Source: Rotaria socialis (Eukaryota > Rotifera > Eurotatoria > Philodinida > Philodinidae). Taken from it: a stretch of DNA of 64,000 nt. Position numbers and translations under genes: made by a program. Below the pieces are notes generated by a model. It was not told the DNA's origin. It searched no databases and worked only from the letters and a program-made list of their open reading frames with translations. The stretch is taken from the NCBI GenBank assembly GCA_905331475.1, contig CAJNYU010000040.1, positions 1 through 64,000 of the forward strand, in the 5' to 3' direction. Below are positions 35,201-48,588 of the stretch, in pieces (the stretch's first letter is position 1; each line of letters starts with the position of its first letter).

Positions 35201-37341
35201 AATGAATTTTCGATGCCAAATACTTTTTAACAAGGTTTGAAATAATCGATAGGCTATGCTAAAATTTTCAACTGCAAGAATAGCCTTTTATGACAAACAT
35301 TTTCAAACATGAAGTTTACTTTTGTTAGATTTTCTTGAATCCTACTACGATATACTTCTGGATGGGCTAACTATGAGTATTGTTACACGAGAGATATGTA
35401 AGGCAATTGAAAAGTTCCCCGGTGCCATCACTTCATTTGCTAATCTATGTTATTTATCTATTCGTTGAGTATGATTGTGAAATTCTAAAAATGGAAATGT
35501 TTTTATTTTCTTCTAGTTTTAAAATCTAAATTAGAACAAACAAATCGCCAACACGATTTAACATTACAATGTGTTCGATCAACACTTGACGGACTAACAT
35601 GCATGAATCGATCAGTTAATGTTATATTTATGCATGAAGATAAAGAAAATAAATTGTTTGATGATGAACAAGAAGAATTCAATGAAACAGATGTCGATGA
35701 AAATATATCTCTAGTGCTTTTATCACGTTTGAATGATATTTGTATAAAATTAGCAAAAAATATTGATTTATTACTTCGTACACCACTTTCGTCGGGTGTA
35801 TCCTCAATAAAACAATGTCATTCTGTTCAACGGCACGAGTCAAATGCTTCGTCTACATCAAAACAATCTACAGATGATGTTCATGATACATCTAATGTTG
35901 TTTATGAAGAAATTATTGACAAACTACATAATGATCTTGATTTAATGAAAATTCGTATGGCAGAACATCAACTTCGAACGTATGTATACAAGAAACTTGT
36001 AACCTAAGCTCTGTTGAAGTATCAAAAATTCTAAAAGAAAAAGATCTCATAGTAATTAAACTGCAAGATTATGCTATGCAAGTCTCGCAAATAGGATTTT
36101 CTAACAATTCAAATAATAATATTTCAACTGCAAAGAAAGTTTTTTTTCACACGAATATTCTAGAATTTCAATTATCGGTCGAGTAAAGCGCGTGAATGGA
36201 AATTTTCACGAGATTCTACTTAAAACTAAGCTTCTACTTTGCCAAGATGTCAGATTGAGATAAAAAGCGCTTAGCTTAAAGTCTAAGTAAATGTCGTTGT
36301 CTTGAAATGAGTGAAATATCGAACGCATTTCTCTAGCGTTTTTCATGGTTCATTTGGACCTAACAACTTATGTACAGAAGCCAAGATCAAATATGAGTTT
36401 TTACTTGCAATGAAAGTCTGCTCGTACGATGCTGATGTAATTTTTTTTTAAACTCGATTTTTTCCTTTTTGTTCGAACTGAGCGTAGTCAATCGAAAAAT
36501 TATAACTAATCAATTCGATACAACTATAAGTGAGCCTAGATAAATCTGTACATAACAGTATTGCTCTGTATTAATTAATAAGGGTTAAAGTAAACTATTT
36601 TCATAATTGATTCATCTAAATTCTTAATTCTTGTTGTAACTCTTTAGAAAAAATCTTGAAGAAGAATTAAATCAATGTAAATCAGCTCATCTATCAGCAA
36701 AAATAATATTTGATATGCAAGAAAAAAAACTTCAAGAACAACTAATACTCAAAGATAAACAAATAATATCCATTGCCACCAATGTACGCCTACACTTTTT
36801 TCTTCATCTAACACTGTCAAAGTTCAACTGTATTTTTTTCCCATAGGAACACGATGTTCTACGACAGTTATTAGATGAAAAAACTACTGCAGTTGAGCGT
36901 TTAAATGGTACCTCTAAAATATTAAGCAAATTGTTTCATCTCTTTTATTTCTATTCCAGAGGAATACGAATTGCTAATGACTAAGTATCAAAGTGAATAT
37001 AATCGAAATGTTGATTGTATGATAAAAGCCGATGCATTACATGGACATATTCGTTTATTAAGTGAAACATTGGCGGCAAAAGAAATCAACGAAGAGAAAT
37101 TAGTAACACAACAGCAACAAATGAAGAAACTTATGACATTGCTTGTTCCAATAACACCAACCTCAGCAATGAGTAAAAAACAGAATGATAAAAAAGTAAG
37201 AGAAAATTAAAATTTTAGATAAGATCTAGTTTGATTGTTTTTTATTTGAATATTTAGACATTTGGCCGTAAAGTTAAACGACATCTTCGTGAATCATTTT
37301 CATCTCTTGTAAATCATAAGCAAACGTCAAATAATCAATAA
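32273..37341 (+). CDS. coiled-coil protein of unknown function, 6 exons
   Basis: Exons: 32273-32591, 35517-35979, 36648-36783, 36847-36907, 36960-37195, 37258-37341; 432 aa with consistent phases. The N-terminal 80 residues are Ser/Pro/Thr-rich. A helical segment (DIRRLRASLERKEEQISWWM) begins a series of charged heptad-like stretches: KLEQTNRQHDLTLQC, IIDKLHNDLDLMKIRMAEHQ, EEELNQC, LRQLLDEKTTAVERLNEEYE and ETLAAKEINEEKLVTQQQQ. The C-terminus is basic (FGRKVKRHLRES). No signal peptide or membrane span was seen. A cytoskeletal or centrosomal role would be typical but is not shown. An acceptor TTTTTTTCAG 10 nt before the ATG suggests a 5' UTR or spliced-leader site. Intron 1 (2925 bp) contains a hAT-like element; the rest of it (34055-35516) shows nothing. 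Tandem AATAAA signals lie at 37461-37470. Confidence 0.75.
32657..34046. mobile_element. hAT-like element with a large internal palindrome
   Basis: The ends CAGGGCTCCTAATGGGATGG and, inverted, CAAGGCTCCTAATGGGATGG are bounded by the identical 8 bp TTCTCCAT at 32649-32656 and 34047-34054. That gives hAT-type termini and target duplication. Inside, about 33117-33375 and 33541-33780 are diverged inverted copies of each other, so most of the 1390-bp element can fold back. It sits in intron 1 of the coiled-coil gene. No transposase frame was found. Confidence 0.88.
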
Positions 37342-39758
37342 ATTTCGTGTCAGATATGTGCAGTAGATATACGATTATTAGCATTTTTTGTTATTGTTGT
37401 TTTCTTTCTTTTTGTAAAGCAATTTTTTGTTAAAATTTATTTGTGACATGAAATATTATTAATAAATAAAGAAAAAAAAACTTCGACTAGATTGAGCGAT
37501 TTTAAAATTCTTACGCAAAATTGAACGTACCTCGTACCAAAATCTGCACACGACTTTGCTCTGTCAATTGTCATCAAACACGATACACGCATGCACATGA
37601 TTGCTGTCGAATAATCATATAAATAAAGTTTGCCTTTTATTACATAATTGTCATGGTGACATTTGCCCAACAACGTTTTCTGTCTGCAGACGTCATTGAA
37701 ACAATGATACCTATTGACATCAGCAATTATTCATCATTCGCTTAAAACTAACAGCTGATTTAATATTTTAAAGCAGAATTACATGTGAGATGTTTGTTCA
37801 TTAAAATGTTCAATGCAATAGTTTATGTGTTTGTAAATAAGACTTTTTGTTCTAAATAGTTTTTGTCGTTTTATTTACCATGATGTGACTATAAAAGATT
37901 ATTCTGAGTGTTTGTCAATTTTCGTAGTCTTTAGGTTTCCTTTTGTTTGAACTCGTATCATCCATCCTATTTCTCCCCCGCATAATTTGCTATTTTTAGA
38001 TACACTTGCATAATTAATTTTCTAAGAATTAAATAAAATATTTTCTATTCTGTATCGCCGTTGTTCTGAAATACAATTATATTAATCAGTATTCTAATCG
38101 ATAAAGACACAACTTAGTACTCCGCCGCTCCATTGGCCAGAATAACATCGTTGCGTGTTATTTTTAGATGGAAAACAGACAGGACATGACAAGACTTCAA
38201 TTGTGCATTATAGAGCAAGATAAATATATTAAAAGAAACAGTTGGCTCACGAATCATCGTAATATTTGCGATTCTGCGAACTACTCCATGGATAATTGGA
38301 ACCGATCGCAAGTATAATTGTTATTTGGTTTGTGGGCGTTGAGAAGAATAGCGTGACCTTTCAGCATCAGCTTTTTCCCTATCATAAATTAGTTTTATTT
38401 GTTCATATGAAAAATCCTCACACAAATTAGCTATAAAAACAAAGCGCACCTTTCGTATAAAATAATTAATAGAAACAAATCAATTTATCATTGAATTTCG
38501 TATTGAAAACCGTTACTCTTTGTTTTTCAGTAATTGATACTGAAGCGTTGAGTACACAGTATATAGCAGAAGAAAAGTGATGCCATCGTTTCATAATAGT
38601 ACTTATATCGACAATAAGTAGTGACAAAAGAATCAAAAGTTTCAAGTTTCTCTTTATATTTATTAGGAACAATTAGATACATTCTTAAAACATATTTAGT
38701 ATCTATTAGACATGAGAAAATTTGCATTTGCTTACATCGCATACAAGCAACTTTATGTTCAGATTGATTTGTATAGTAATTTCAAAAAGTTAATATTCGA
38801 ATTGAAATTCTCTAAGCAAGCAAAAGTCGTCTGCAATGAATCTATTGATATATTTTCTTATTTGTTTTCCCAATGAAGCATATGAATGTCTTAATAAGAA
38901 GTCTAAGGTTGCAATCATAATTATTGTCAAGCAAATTATGACATTAGTCGAATATTTAATTCTTCAATTGTATTGATTCTTTTTGTTGTTGTTGGTCATC
39001 TTACTAATGGACATAACTAACTCCCAAATGAATAATATATTTCTATTGAATATGATGAGTAACACCAAAACATATTTGCCTAGCAATAGTTTGTAATTAC
39101 CCAATAATTTCTGGACTGACGAAAAATATATGACGTGTCTCGGATATTATTCATCAATTATTAAGAATTATAACTTTCAAATTGTTGATTAGTCGACTTG
39201 TTTTCGTTTGTGAACGCAATATTTTTAAGTAAAATATTCATTGTATGGTTTCTGTATCAACAAAATTCAGCGTCTAATGCTTCGATACCTTCAATATTTA
39301 AAAACTAATATTGACTTTCTATTAAATCATGGAGCTCTTCAGATTCCTTTTCTGAATTGAAAAGATTCATTTTTTTCTTGGAGACAATATATTTGTTTTT
39401 TTGTTTTAAATAAATTTACAATAACTGGCAAATATTGACAACATATACAATCAGAAAAATACGAAGAATAAAATGTAAGACACAACAATGACTTTTTTTT
39501 TAGATTTTTTGTTTCAATTTCGATCACAGTAAAACATAAATATGATTAAGACAAGGAAAATAAAATAAAGTTCGATGATATTTTCAATAACTATATTCAT
39601 TTGTGAGTGATCATAATAAATAGATAGGAACAGTAGAATATTAAGTTAATAAAGGATTCACCGGTCGTACAGAAACTAACCTTGCGAAATCTATATCTTT
39701 ATCAAACGTTGATATTCTTTATAAACAAAAAGTTTGTTTAGTTGAATAGACCAGTTAT
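37342..39758. other. gene-free stretch
   Basis: Downstream regions of two convergent genes. Open frames (37437-37673, 38114-38311, 38466-38742) have no recognisable family content and no partner exons. Confidence 0.4.
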
Positions 39759-41337
39759 TCAATTTGTTTTGAAGGTTGAAATACGATTTAAATATTTGGA
39801 TTTGCTTTTACTAACTTTTTTGTGCTTCACCGTCGAACATTTATCGTAACCAACTATATCAATATAGAGATTTTTTTGACATTGAGCCATTAATAGAGAA
39901 CAATAACTTTTATATGAATTTCCATTATCACCACATACTCGTATCTTCGTACTACATTCTCCACTATGGAGAAAAAATCCGGATGAATACTGACAACGTA
40001 TGCAAACTGGACGAAGTTCTTTAGAATATACACAGCGTTCATCTGGTTTACATAAATCTGGTCGACATGAATTTTCTATTTAAAGTTAGACATTAGAAAA
40101 AAAACGAAAAAAAACATTTTTTTGCATTCATACCACAAGGACCTTTGTGAGCCAATTCTGGTGTTTGACCTTGCCGATTTGGACTTAGACGCATAACACA
40201 AATATTGGGATATGTAATACCATTCGTTCCACAGACTGGCTCGGGACTTAGTGCCGGTTTACAATGAGTTTTTGGGTAGCATATTGGTTCACCTGTGTTT
40301 TTAACTAATAAACAGACTGCATCATGTGGACATCGAACATTTCGACAATCCTCTATAGAATAAGAAAAACCAGATAGCACGATAAAATTTTCTTAAATTA
40401 TTTAAATACTGACTTTGACATTCACCATCATATTTTTTATATAGTGCTGACTGTTGATTAGAACATTTCCAAGCTGCCATTGCACATTCCGTGTTAAAAG
40501 TCATATTGTTTGACCCACACACGGGCTGTTGTTCAATATTTGATGAAATACATGATGCTTCACTACATACACACATTTCCTTACCGTTTATCCATTGGCA
40601 TTCTTGACCAAGACCACAGTCGAAGTCACATTCTTTTAGTAACACTATTATATTATGATATATCAATATCTTTATCTATTTACATGCATAACGTATTCGA
40701 CTTTTACGTACCATTTACATCACGACAATTGTCGGCATATACATAACCATCTAGTTCTTGGATATTATCATCAGAATAGAAGGTTCCAGTACATAATTGT
40801 TCATCTGTATTTGCTTCACTTAGATCATGACATAGATTATCGATGCGATGGAAAAAACAATTACCAGCTAAATTAAAACAAGAAAATTCACATGAATGAA
40901 AGCTCAAACGATAACTTGTTGAACTCGAGATTTATTTATAATGACTGTTTTGTTTTTCAAAATAGGAGAGAAGATATCACATGCTCTTTTATTCTCATAT
41001 ACTCTAATGAAAGTCATATAAATTTCATAACTTTTACTTGATCGTATTTCTTTTCGTATTGCTCTTGATCTGTTGTATTCACTCCTGGTTTTTAATTACT
41101 GTTAAGCTTATTATACATATACGCATTCAAGTCCTAAATATGGATGATGTGCGTTAACAAACACATTAGGAACAAATTATCATAGAAAATACTTGAAATG
41201 TATTGTTTTTATTTCAAAGTACTTGAATAAAAACAACGCATATCCGACATACCTTGTACAATGGAAATATTTTGATCAAATACATTTGTAACTATTACGA
41301 TCAGAATCAATATCTGGGACAACGAAGAAAATCGCAT
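39759..41337 (-). CDS. secreted follistatin/Kazal-domain protein, 5 exons
   Basis: Exons: 41337-41253, 40867-40712, 40644-40414, 40352-40134, 40075-39759; 335 aa, total length a multiple of three. Residues 1-27 form a signal peptide (MRFSSLSQILILIVIVTNVF). Exon 2 is a short Cys-rich segment of no known fold. Exons 3-5 each encode one follistatin-like module. Exon 3 has C-D-F-D-C-G-L-G-Q-E-C followed by Kazal PVCGSNNMTFNTEC; exon 4 has CRNVRCPHDAVC with PVCGTNGITYPN; exon 5 has CRPDLCKPDERC with VCGDNGNSYKSYC. The C-terminus is lysine-rich. Such modules bind growth factors or matrix, or inhibit serine proteases. The one-module-per-exon layout resembles agrin/FSTL-type proteins; orthology cannot be set from sequence alone. 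Confidence 0.85.
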
Positions 41338-41530
41338 TATATGTAAATAAGATGAGTCAAAAGAATATGTTTTTGATTTAGAATATATTTGTATATTGGT
41401 TATAATATTGATGCCATATATTAGAGTACAATCATTAGGGAAGAAGAAAAAAGAATGAAGCAAAAAAATAATTTTTATGGGAAATATACGGCAAAGCATA
41501 AAAGAAAAAGAGAAAAAAACGGAGAACGTA

Positions 41531-41544
41531 GAGAGAGAGAGAGC

Positions 41545-41582
<38 letters not shown>

Positions 41583-41586
41583 GAGA
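41531..41586 (+). repeat. compound (GA)n(GACA)n microsatellite
   Basis: A GAGAGA tract with one GC interruption passes into seven or so GACA units and back to GAGA. It lies upstream of the Kazal gene. Confidence 0.9.
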
Positions 41587-44532
41587 ATTCGAAAGCTAGT
41601 CAAATTTAAAATATGAATTCATAGAATATAACACAAAGTAAATTTTTGACTGTGTAAAAATTCTCCTTCTTGACTCATACTATTACAATATATAATACAA
41701 AGTGCGTCTCTGTTTACTATGCGTCATGTTTACTAAAAGCTCTTCGATACATAATCGCAGCAATAAAAACAAATGCAATTCTCATTCTTAAATTATTGCA
41801 GCGTTTCCTTTCTTTTATTCGATTCTTTGTTCCTTATGCGTAAGCTCTTTTTCAGCCCACTATCACAGTGTACTTAACTTGATCTATGCGTAGGCGATTA
41901 CGAGCGCACCATAATTGTGTCTCTTTCTGTATCTGCATAATGAAAATCTTATTAATCGTGTTCAGAACATTTGTATTTAGATGCATTGTTTCTATTGAAA
42001 ATATTTAGAAGCTACTGGTTCAGTGCGAAGAAATTATGTTTTGCTTTTGTTTTTCTTTCAATAGTTAATATCAAATAATAGAATAATAAGTAGCTTTTTT
42101 TGTTCGAAAATTACGTATTTAAATCATGGGATCTTAAAAATTGTTTCTCGCAATTTTTTCCATCACTTTTATACAATAGAAATAGGAAGAATAAGCGCTA
42201 GTTTACGCTAATAAAGACAATAAAAAGAAAGATAATAGTGATTCATACTGTTACATTGTCTAAACAAATAGAATGACGTCCGTGTAATAAATTGCTTCTA
42301 TTTTTCAATTGAGATTTTAGTTTTCTCTTGTGGTCAAGTTAGTCTATTGGATATAAAATATTTCAAACGATAGACATATTAGCATGGGATAGCGAAGATT
42401 CGTAAATACCGATGCTAACTAACTTTTATGTTCAAATAATGTTTTATTTTCGTCGCCATAACTATTATTTTTTACAATTGTCGTATGTTGTGTAATATGC
42501 AGTTAAAAATTTGTCAGCCAACACGTTAATGATGAAGAAAAAATAAATTCGTGTATATGAACTTATTTTAATGAAATATTTCATGTCATCAAGAGACATT
42601 GATATTTCATACATAATAGATAAACGCTTTGCATTAGCGGTGATCCCACAAATGCAAAATGCTGTGGCATGCTGTTTTTGTTTTGTTTTTTATCCTCTAC
42701 TGCTTTATTTTCTTTGTTTATCAACTATATTCTTGATTTAGTTGATTTTACTAGTTCTATCTAGTTGAAAATCTGTATACTACAAAAGTATTCTTTGTTG
42801 TAGATCTAACAGGATACTATTTTCTTGAAAAGGAGTCAAATATGACAAAAAAATCGTAATTATAGACGAATTTCCTGCTTGTTTTCAAGTGTTTTTTTTA
42901 TATCAAAAAGTTGAATAATCAAAGACAGGAAGTCTAGCTCTTTATTTTATGGTAGATAATGTTGTAGTCACAATTATGTTATAGAATTAAATCCGCGTGG
43001 TCCAAGTTTGAATAATAAGTGTAAGAGGTGATCAAAACTAAAGAAAGAAACGACTACATGATGATTGATATTCAAAGTGACATTATCAACGCTATCAAGA
43101 GAACACGATAAGAAGAATAAAAGCTCTACATATCAAGTCTCAACTAAATCAAACGAAGAATATTATGCAAAAACTTGATGTACTTAATCAAATCATAGAA
43201 AACGTCTATATTTAGAGCGAAACAGGATTACATTATTTTATAGAGTAGATTATCATGAGTCATTGGTAATGGGAATATAAATGTTTATGTAGTAAACAAG
43301 CTGAATCATAATTGTCAAATGACGCATTTGCTATTTGATATATTTTATACGACTCTCTTTTTTATATTATTTTCAATGGAATGACATTTAATGAATTCAT
43401 TTTCTTTCAATATTGTGTCGACTATTTCGATAGACATCATTGCTATGCATAAGTTGAAGCATCGATATTTTTTGCTTTCCTTGATAAATCCATTCAATCT
43501 GAATTTTAACATTCAAATGACGTCAAACATCTCTCGCTCTCTAAACATTCTTCAACGTCATTGATTGCCACAAACAGAAGTAGTCTATTTACAGTAAAAT
43601 AACGCAGATGTCATGTTGTCAGACTTGTTGATGCGCGTATAGTTCAATTAAAACTTTTTGATTCCTTTTTATAGAGCGATAATTATAAAATTATACAGGA
43701 ACAAACTAGATACTCAGCTTATTTTCGGAAATACTTTAAAAGAACCAGACGTTTGTTGATACTTATCTTTTTTATAACATGCTAATGCCTGTTTACTCAT
43801 TTGAAAGTGCATGACTCAAATTAACGACAATAAATATTAGCAAAACTACTCATAGAGTATTTTTTTATTATTAGCAACATAATTTATATCATTGTAGGAT
43901 AGTTGAAGACAATTATAATACTGTCAAAGAAGATAATAAAAGCAGATAATAGTCATCGAATGACGAATGAATTTACTGCATTAAATACCCTAGTCGCAAT
44001 CATTATTTAAATGTAATTTAATTAATCGGAGCAACCGATTGTTATTGTTTCTTTTTTATTGTTGACTGGCTATAAAGATAGTTATTATGTTAATTAACAT
44101 AATCTATTACAAAATTAATATTGTCTTATGGTAGCAGTGATAAACATCGCCAAACACATGATTAAACTTTTTCCAGAAGGAAAATTATATACAAAAGCCA
44201 TGCATTGCTATTTTTGAATAAGGTGTTCACAGAAGCGATGATCAAAAGAAGACGTCTAAAACAAAGATTTTCGATATTCACATTAAAAAACGAGTACAAT
44301 ATGTTTTTTAAATTACTCTTCTTATGGAAGATAATTTTTGTGTTGACATTTTTTCTTGCATTTGTCGTTGCCATGCTTGTTTAAATAATTAATATATTAA
44401 ATGGCACCCTTTATGACATGAATCAAATATAACCTAGGAACATATTTATAGAAATATCAATGTTTTCGCTGTTACCTATTTTGCTAATTATATATATGCA
44501 AATGTTGATAGTTTTATATGTCAGATTTTGAC
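41587..44532. other. gene desert, proximal part
   Basis: About 3 kb of AT-rich DNA upstream of the Kazal gene. No coherent exon, RNA gene or ordered repeat was identified. Confidence 0.4.
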
Positions 44533-45155
44533 TTGCGAGGGAACATTCTCAAGTGATTTGCGCCGTTTGGTCTCATATTTTGCTCATAGGAAGGATCCAA
44601 TGAGACTAGGAAAATCCTAAAAGATTTCGTGCCATTAGGTCTTTCTTTCAAAGTTATGACTCTTTTACTGAATTTTCGACCTTGGATAAGGGATTTATAG
44701 AAAAACTGTATGAAGGAATTTCAAACTAAAATTTTGTCTAACAATAGGTCTCATTGGTGTTAGAAGGTTCCAAAACTTTCAGTTAAAACTGATGCTTTCT
44801 TTTAGAGATATTGCAGATTGAAGAAAATGATCATGGTCCAAAAATTATCGTAAAATTGACTTTTCTTCAATCTGCAATATCTCTAAAAGAAAGGATCAGT
44901 TTTCACTGAAACATTTGGAGCCTTCTAACATCGATGAGACCTATTGTTAGGAAAATTTTCAGTTCGAAATTCCTTCATACAGTTTTTCTATAAATCCCTT
45001 GTCCAAGGTCGAAAATTCAGTAAAAGAGTCATAACTTTGAAAGAAAGACCTAATGGCACGAAATATTTTAGTCTTTCCCTAGTCTCATTGAATCCTTCCT
45101 ATGAGCAAAATATGAGACCAAACGGTGTGAATCACTTGGGAATGGTCTCTCGTTA
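44533..45155. mobile_element. 623-bp foldback element
   Basis: The left arm (from CTTGCGAGGGAACATTCTCA) and right arm (read inverted from CTAACGAGAGACCATTCCCA) are about 280 bp each and pair nearly throughout, meeting around a loop of about 45 bp at 44825-44865. Differences between arms are scattered single bases and a few short gaps. No transposase; the open frame 44944-45156 is one arm of the palindrome. No clear target duplication was seen. Confidence 0.85.
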
Positions 45156-46091
45156 GTTCAGTTCAAATATTTCACATTAATAGTTTCTTCTGTTATGAGC
45201 ACATTTTACATAGAAGAGCTACTTTGTGGCTGATACAAGAGGGGAAAAGCGATTTATGAGTTTCATGATTTTTCTGAGTTTAGCTGATTTAAAATGAGTT
45301 TGAGAAAACGAAAAATTTGCTAAACTAACTAAAAACTATTCCAAATCATAAATTATTACTGAAAATCATTCAAAGGCACCGAAACTCACGCAAACTCATT
45401 CCAATACAGTTAATTTATATTGATTGTAAGTTGAGTTTTACTGTGATTTAAATCAGCCTTTTCCCCCTTGGGCTGATATCATTTGAATTTTACAACATTT
45501 TTCTGCACCCGCATGAATATATCATGTGACGAGTATAATAAGCTTGACGTATAAAAATAATTTTTATTTCATTTTACAAAAAAGAAGGATTCCGATAGTA
45601 CTACACGTATCATCGGTTGCATAATAAGTTGTAGACGCTCTTGACAAAACTCTAGTTGTATTAAACAGAATTTGATTTCGAAAAAATTAATTAAAATAGT
45701 TTAATATTAAATTGATGGAAAGACCCTGTACATTTTCAAGGAAATAATTAGATGCAAAACAATGGCTGTAAGCGATTAATTGGTTTTAACTCGAAACTAC
45801 CAAGTAGTCAATTAGAAATATCAAGATTTTTTTTTATTTTTCGGAAACCGATTTCAATCTCTTTTCAGTCTTATTCAACATAGAATTCTTATGACAAAGT
45901 TGATTTTGTTCATTATAAAATATACTCCTTGTTAATCTAAAACTAAACGATAAGCATCTGCGTAAACCTCTTTTGGCAATAGTCAAAATAAAAGCTAATA
46001 GGGATTTGTTTTATGATCTATTTTGAAAGAGTCTAAAACCATTCTATAATATACAAAGTAGAAATAGTTAGCAATGCAGTAAAATACTCTT
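45156..46091. other. gene-free stretch
   Basis: No coding signal. A few GAGTTT/AAACTC-like words recur at 45255-45440 without a clear unit. Confidence 0.4.
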
Positions 46092-47032
46092 TTTGTGGAA
46101 CTCATATATATTTTCGAAGAAAATTGTGAGTGTAAGTTTAATTGTTAGGTTTTTGCGGCTCCCCTGTACCCCCCCCCCTCTCCATTACAGACATAAAACA
46201 TAAAAAAACTAACACTTCGGTGCACTAATTAGATGAAATTTTTATACAGATGGATTGCCTATGTTCACCACTGCTCACATCACTAATAAAAATCTAGTTT
46301 CACTAATTAGAAACCATTATAATTAGCATTTAGTCTCTAATTAATCATCAAAATCTGTCGTTTTTATTATTATAGTCCATAGTTACGATAATAGCGCATA
46401 TTCTTATTATTATAGCCCATAGTTACGACAGTATTATATTTTATTATTATCAAAGACGTTCGCAACCAGTGTATGCTACCGCTACAGAAGCTAGTAACTA
46501 GTTTATGCTACTATTACATTCGTTACTTCTACCACCTACAATAAACAGATGAAGATTTTAATCTTTTTTTTCTCACACGAATACCTTATTCTAGAGCTTG
46601 AATCCACTTTAGTGTATTTACAATTCGGAACTTTTCCATCCACTGGGAAGTTTTTATCAAATTTTCGTTTATGAAAAAATGTATCAATTTCTCACCTGGT
46701 AAGACGAAAAAATATAAATTTCTCAACAATATTGATAGCTATATCATAAATACTGTTTAAACTATTATCATTCACAATATTTCTCAATGAAACCACTAAA
46801 CACTTCAGCATACTGACATATTTTAAACAAAAAGTTTTTCTTACGTTCTCTCTAGTAATATTTTCTATTGATAGATCCCATAAATTTCAAATGTTAAAAA
46901 GGTTTTATTATCTTATTTTTGAACAAAATATGATCTCACTACACTGAAAAAATAAAACTTCTATTTGATCAATATCTAACTGACTGAAATGTGTGAGTTC
47001 CACATTTTAGCCCCAACGGAGCTGCGCTGACA
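46092..47032. mobile_element. TGTGGAACTC element, copy B (longer, inverted)
   Basis: Begins TTTGTGGAACTCATATATAT and ends GTGTGAGTTCCACATTTTAG followed by CCCCAACGGAGCTGCGCTGA. Reverse-complemented, both ends and the GGGAGCCGCAAAAA block match copy A at 25728-26047. This copy is about 620 bp longer in the middle, including a tandem duplication at 46363-46445 (unit about 43 bp around ATAGYCCATAGTTACGA). It is either a fuller element or one with a nested insertion. Confidence 0.65.
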
Positions 47033-48233
47033 AGCTTTTTTATGTAATTTTTATAATGAAAATAAGCCTGTAAAAATATTTTTATTGAAATGATGATGAT
47101 TTGTACAAACGATATTTTATTTCATGCCTAAACAGATAATTCTAGTTTTGCTTATGTCCGATGATTTGAACTTCACTTTAAAGATTTTTTTCTAAAATTT
47201 AATTGATCTTATTAGTCTTTTCATGTTTTATCAATTATTGTTCAATGAGCAATTTCATCAAAATGTGATTTCCCGTGAGATTCTATTTTTAGTAAAATCA
47301 CATCGAATTGTTTGAGATATTTATTTATCCATTGTAGCTGTATCGCGAGATCGATATAGTTAATTTAAATTCCTTTTTAATTCGTTCAAAGAAAAACTTC
47401 CGCGATTTTTTTACCCTATTATTTTACGAAACAAAAGGGGCCAATAGACGTTTATTAGGAGATTCAATAACATGCAATATTTCATGTTCTCAAGAATCGA
47501 GACAAAACAAAACTAATATTACTCTTTTTGTCTATAAAATGAAAACTGAAATAAATACGTAGGAAGATAATCAGAGATCTGCTCTTTCGTTAACAACACG
47601 AATGTTTTCTCAAAACATTACGCATGATTTTCAACCCTTTCTTTCTGTAAAATCCCTTTTCTCGGGTACACAATTTACAATTCTCTTTCAGACTTGATTC
47701 TGTAATTATATTTAATTCTTTTTTTCATCGTGTCAAAACGACGAAGTTCGTTTTTTTAATTAAATTTTCCTGTGATTATATTGTTTGAGACATTGAACTT
47801 TTCTTTGCCTCAAGTGTAAGTTTTTAAGAAAACCGTGTTCTTATGCCCTTCACATTGTGACATGCTTTTTCTAACGTAAACAAAAATTGTTATATAGAAT
47901 TCAGTCCCCATAGAAAACTTTCTGTTGTTGAATGAACTGATTTTGACATTTCTTTATTGAAGGCTATGAATTTTATCATAATCTGTTCGCTACCAGAGCG
48001 CCAACATCATTGAAAAGTTTCGAATATTGATTAGAATGCATATTGTTTTTTCGTTGTTGATAGATCAAAACTTTTTATCTAAACAAAAGCTACAAAGTAC
48101 ACTACTACGACTATTCATTGGTGTGAGAACTGCTCTCTGAACTATTTTAAATGTTCGAATCATTTTCAAACGTGTTCATAAACCAAAAAGAAACAAGGGA
48201 AAACAATGTTCATCGATTAGAACGATAATATAT
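47033..48233. other. gene-free stretch
   Basis: AT-rich, with no exon or repeat that I can support before the stop codon of the small-ORF cluster. Confidence 0.4.
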
Positions 48234-48586
48234 TCAACTAGCACCGGTTGATGAAGATGATGAAGAAGTTTCAGGCGTTGGGAAAGAAGAAAGAGCAGTA
48301 AGACGAGTAGTACGTTCGTGTTCAGCAGCTTGTTTTACATAGGAACTAAATAATAATAGAATAAATATGAAAATAAAAAGGCATGATTCGATAAGTGAAA
48401 TACATACTAATCATTATAAATTGGTTCGCCTTTCCATCGAGCAATCAAATCATATTTATAATGAAGATACAACAAAGTATAAAATGAAACACCAAACGCA
48501 ATAGGAATTTGAGGACGATTCATGAAAAGCCATTCGACAAATCGACGACCACGAAAAGCAAAAACACCTTCTTTAAATAAGCCCAT
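48234..48586 (-). CDS. small membrane protein, third ORF of a three-ORF cluster (96 aa)
   Basis: Exons 48586-48408 and 48345-48234. The ATG lies 2 nt after the stop of the preceding ORF (TAA-AC-ATG). Residues about 27-46 form one hydrophobic segment (RPQIPIAFGVSFYTLLYLHY), preceded by a basic stretch (FRGRRF) and followed by a WKGEPIYNDY segment and a Ser-rich tail. The size, single span and basic N-terminus resemble small accessory or assembly factors of mitochondrial complexes, but I do not recognise the family. With no room for its own promoter or trans-splice acceptor before the ATG, it should share an mRNA with the two ORFs upstream. Confidence 0.7.
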
Positions 48587-48588
48587 GT

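Noticed and set aside
41531..41586. Regular repeats as a CRISPR-like array
   Set aside because: Simple GA/GACA microsatellite without spacers, in eukaryotic DNA.
44944..45156. Open frame of 70 codons
   Set aside because: It is one arm of the 623-bp foldback and has no homology signal.
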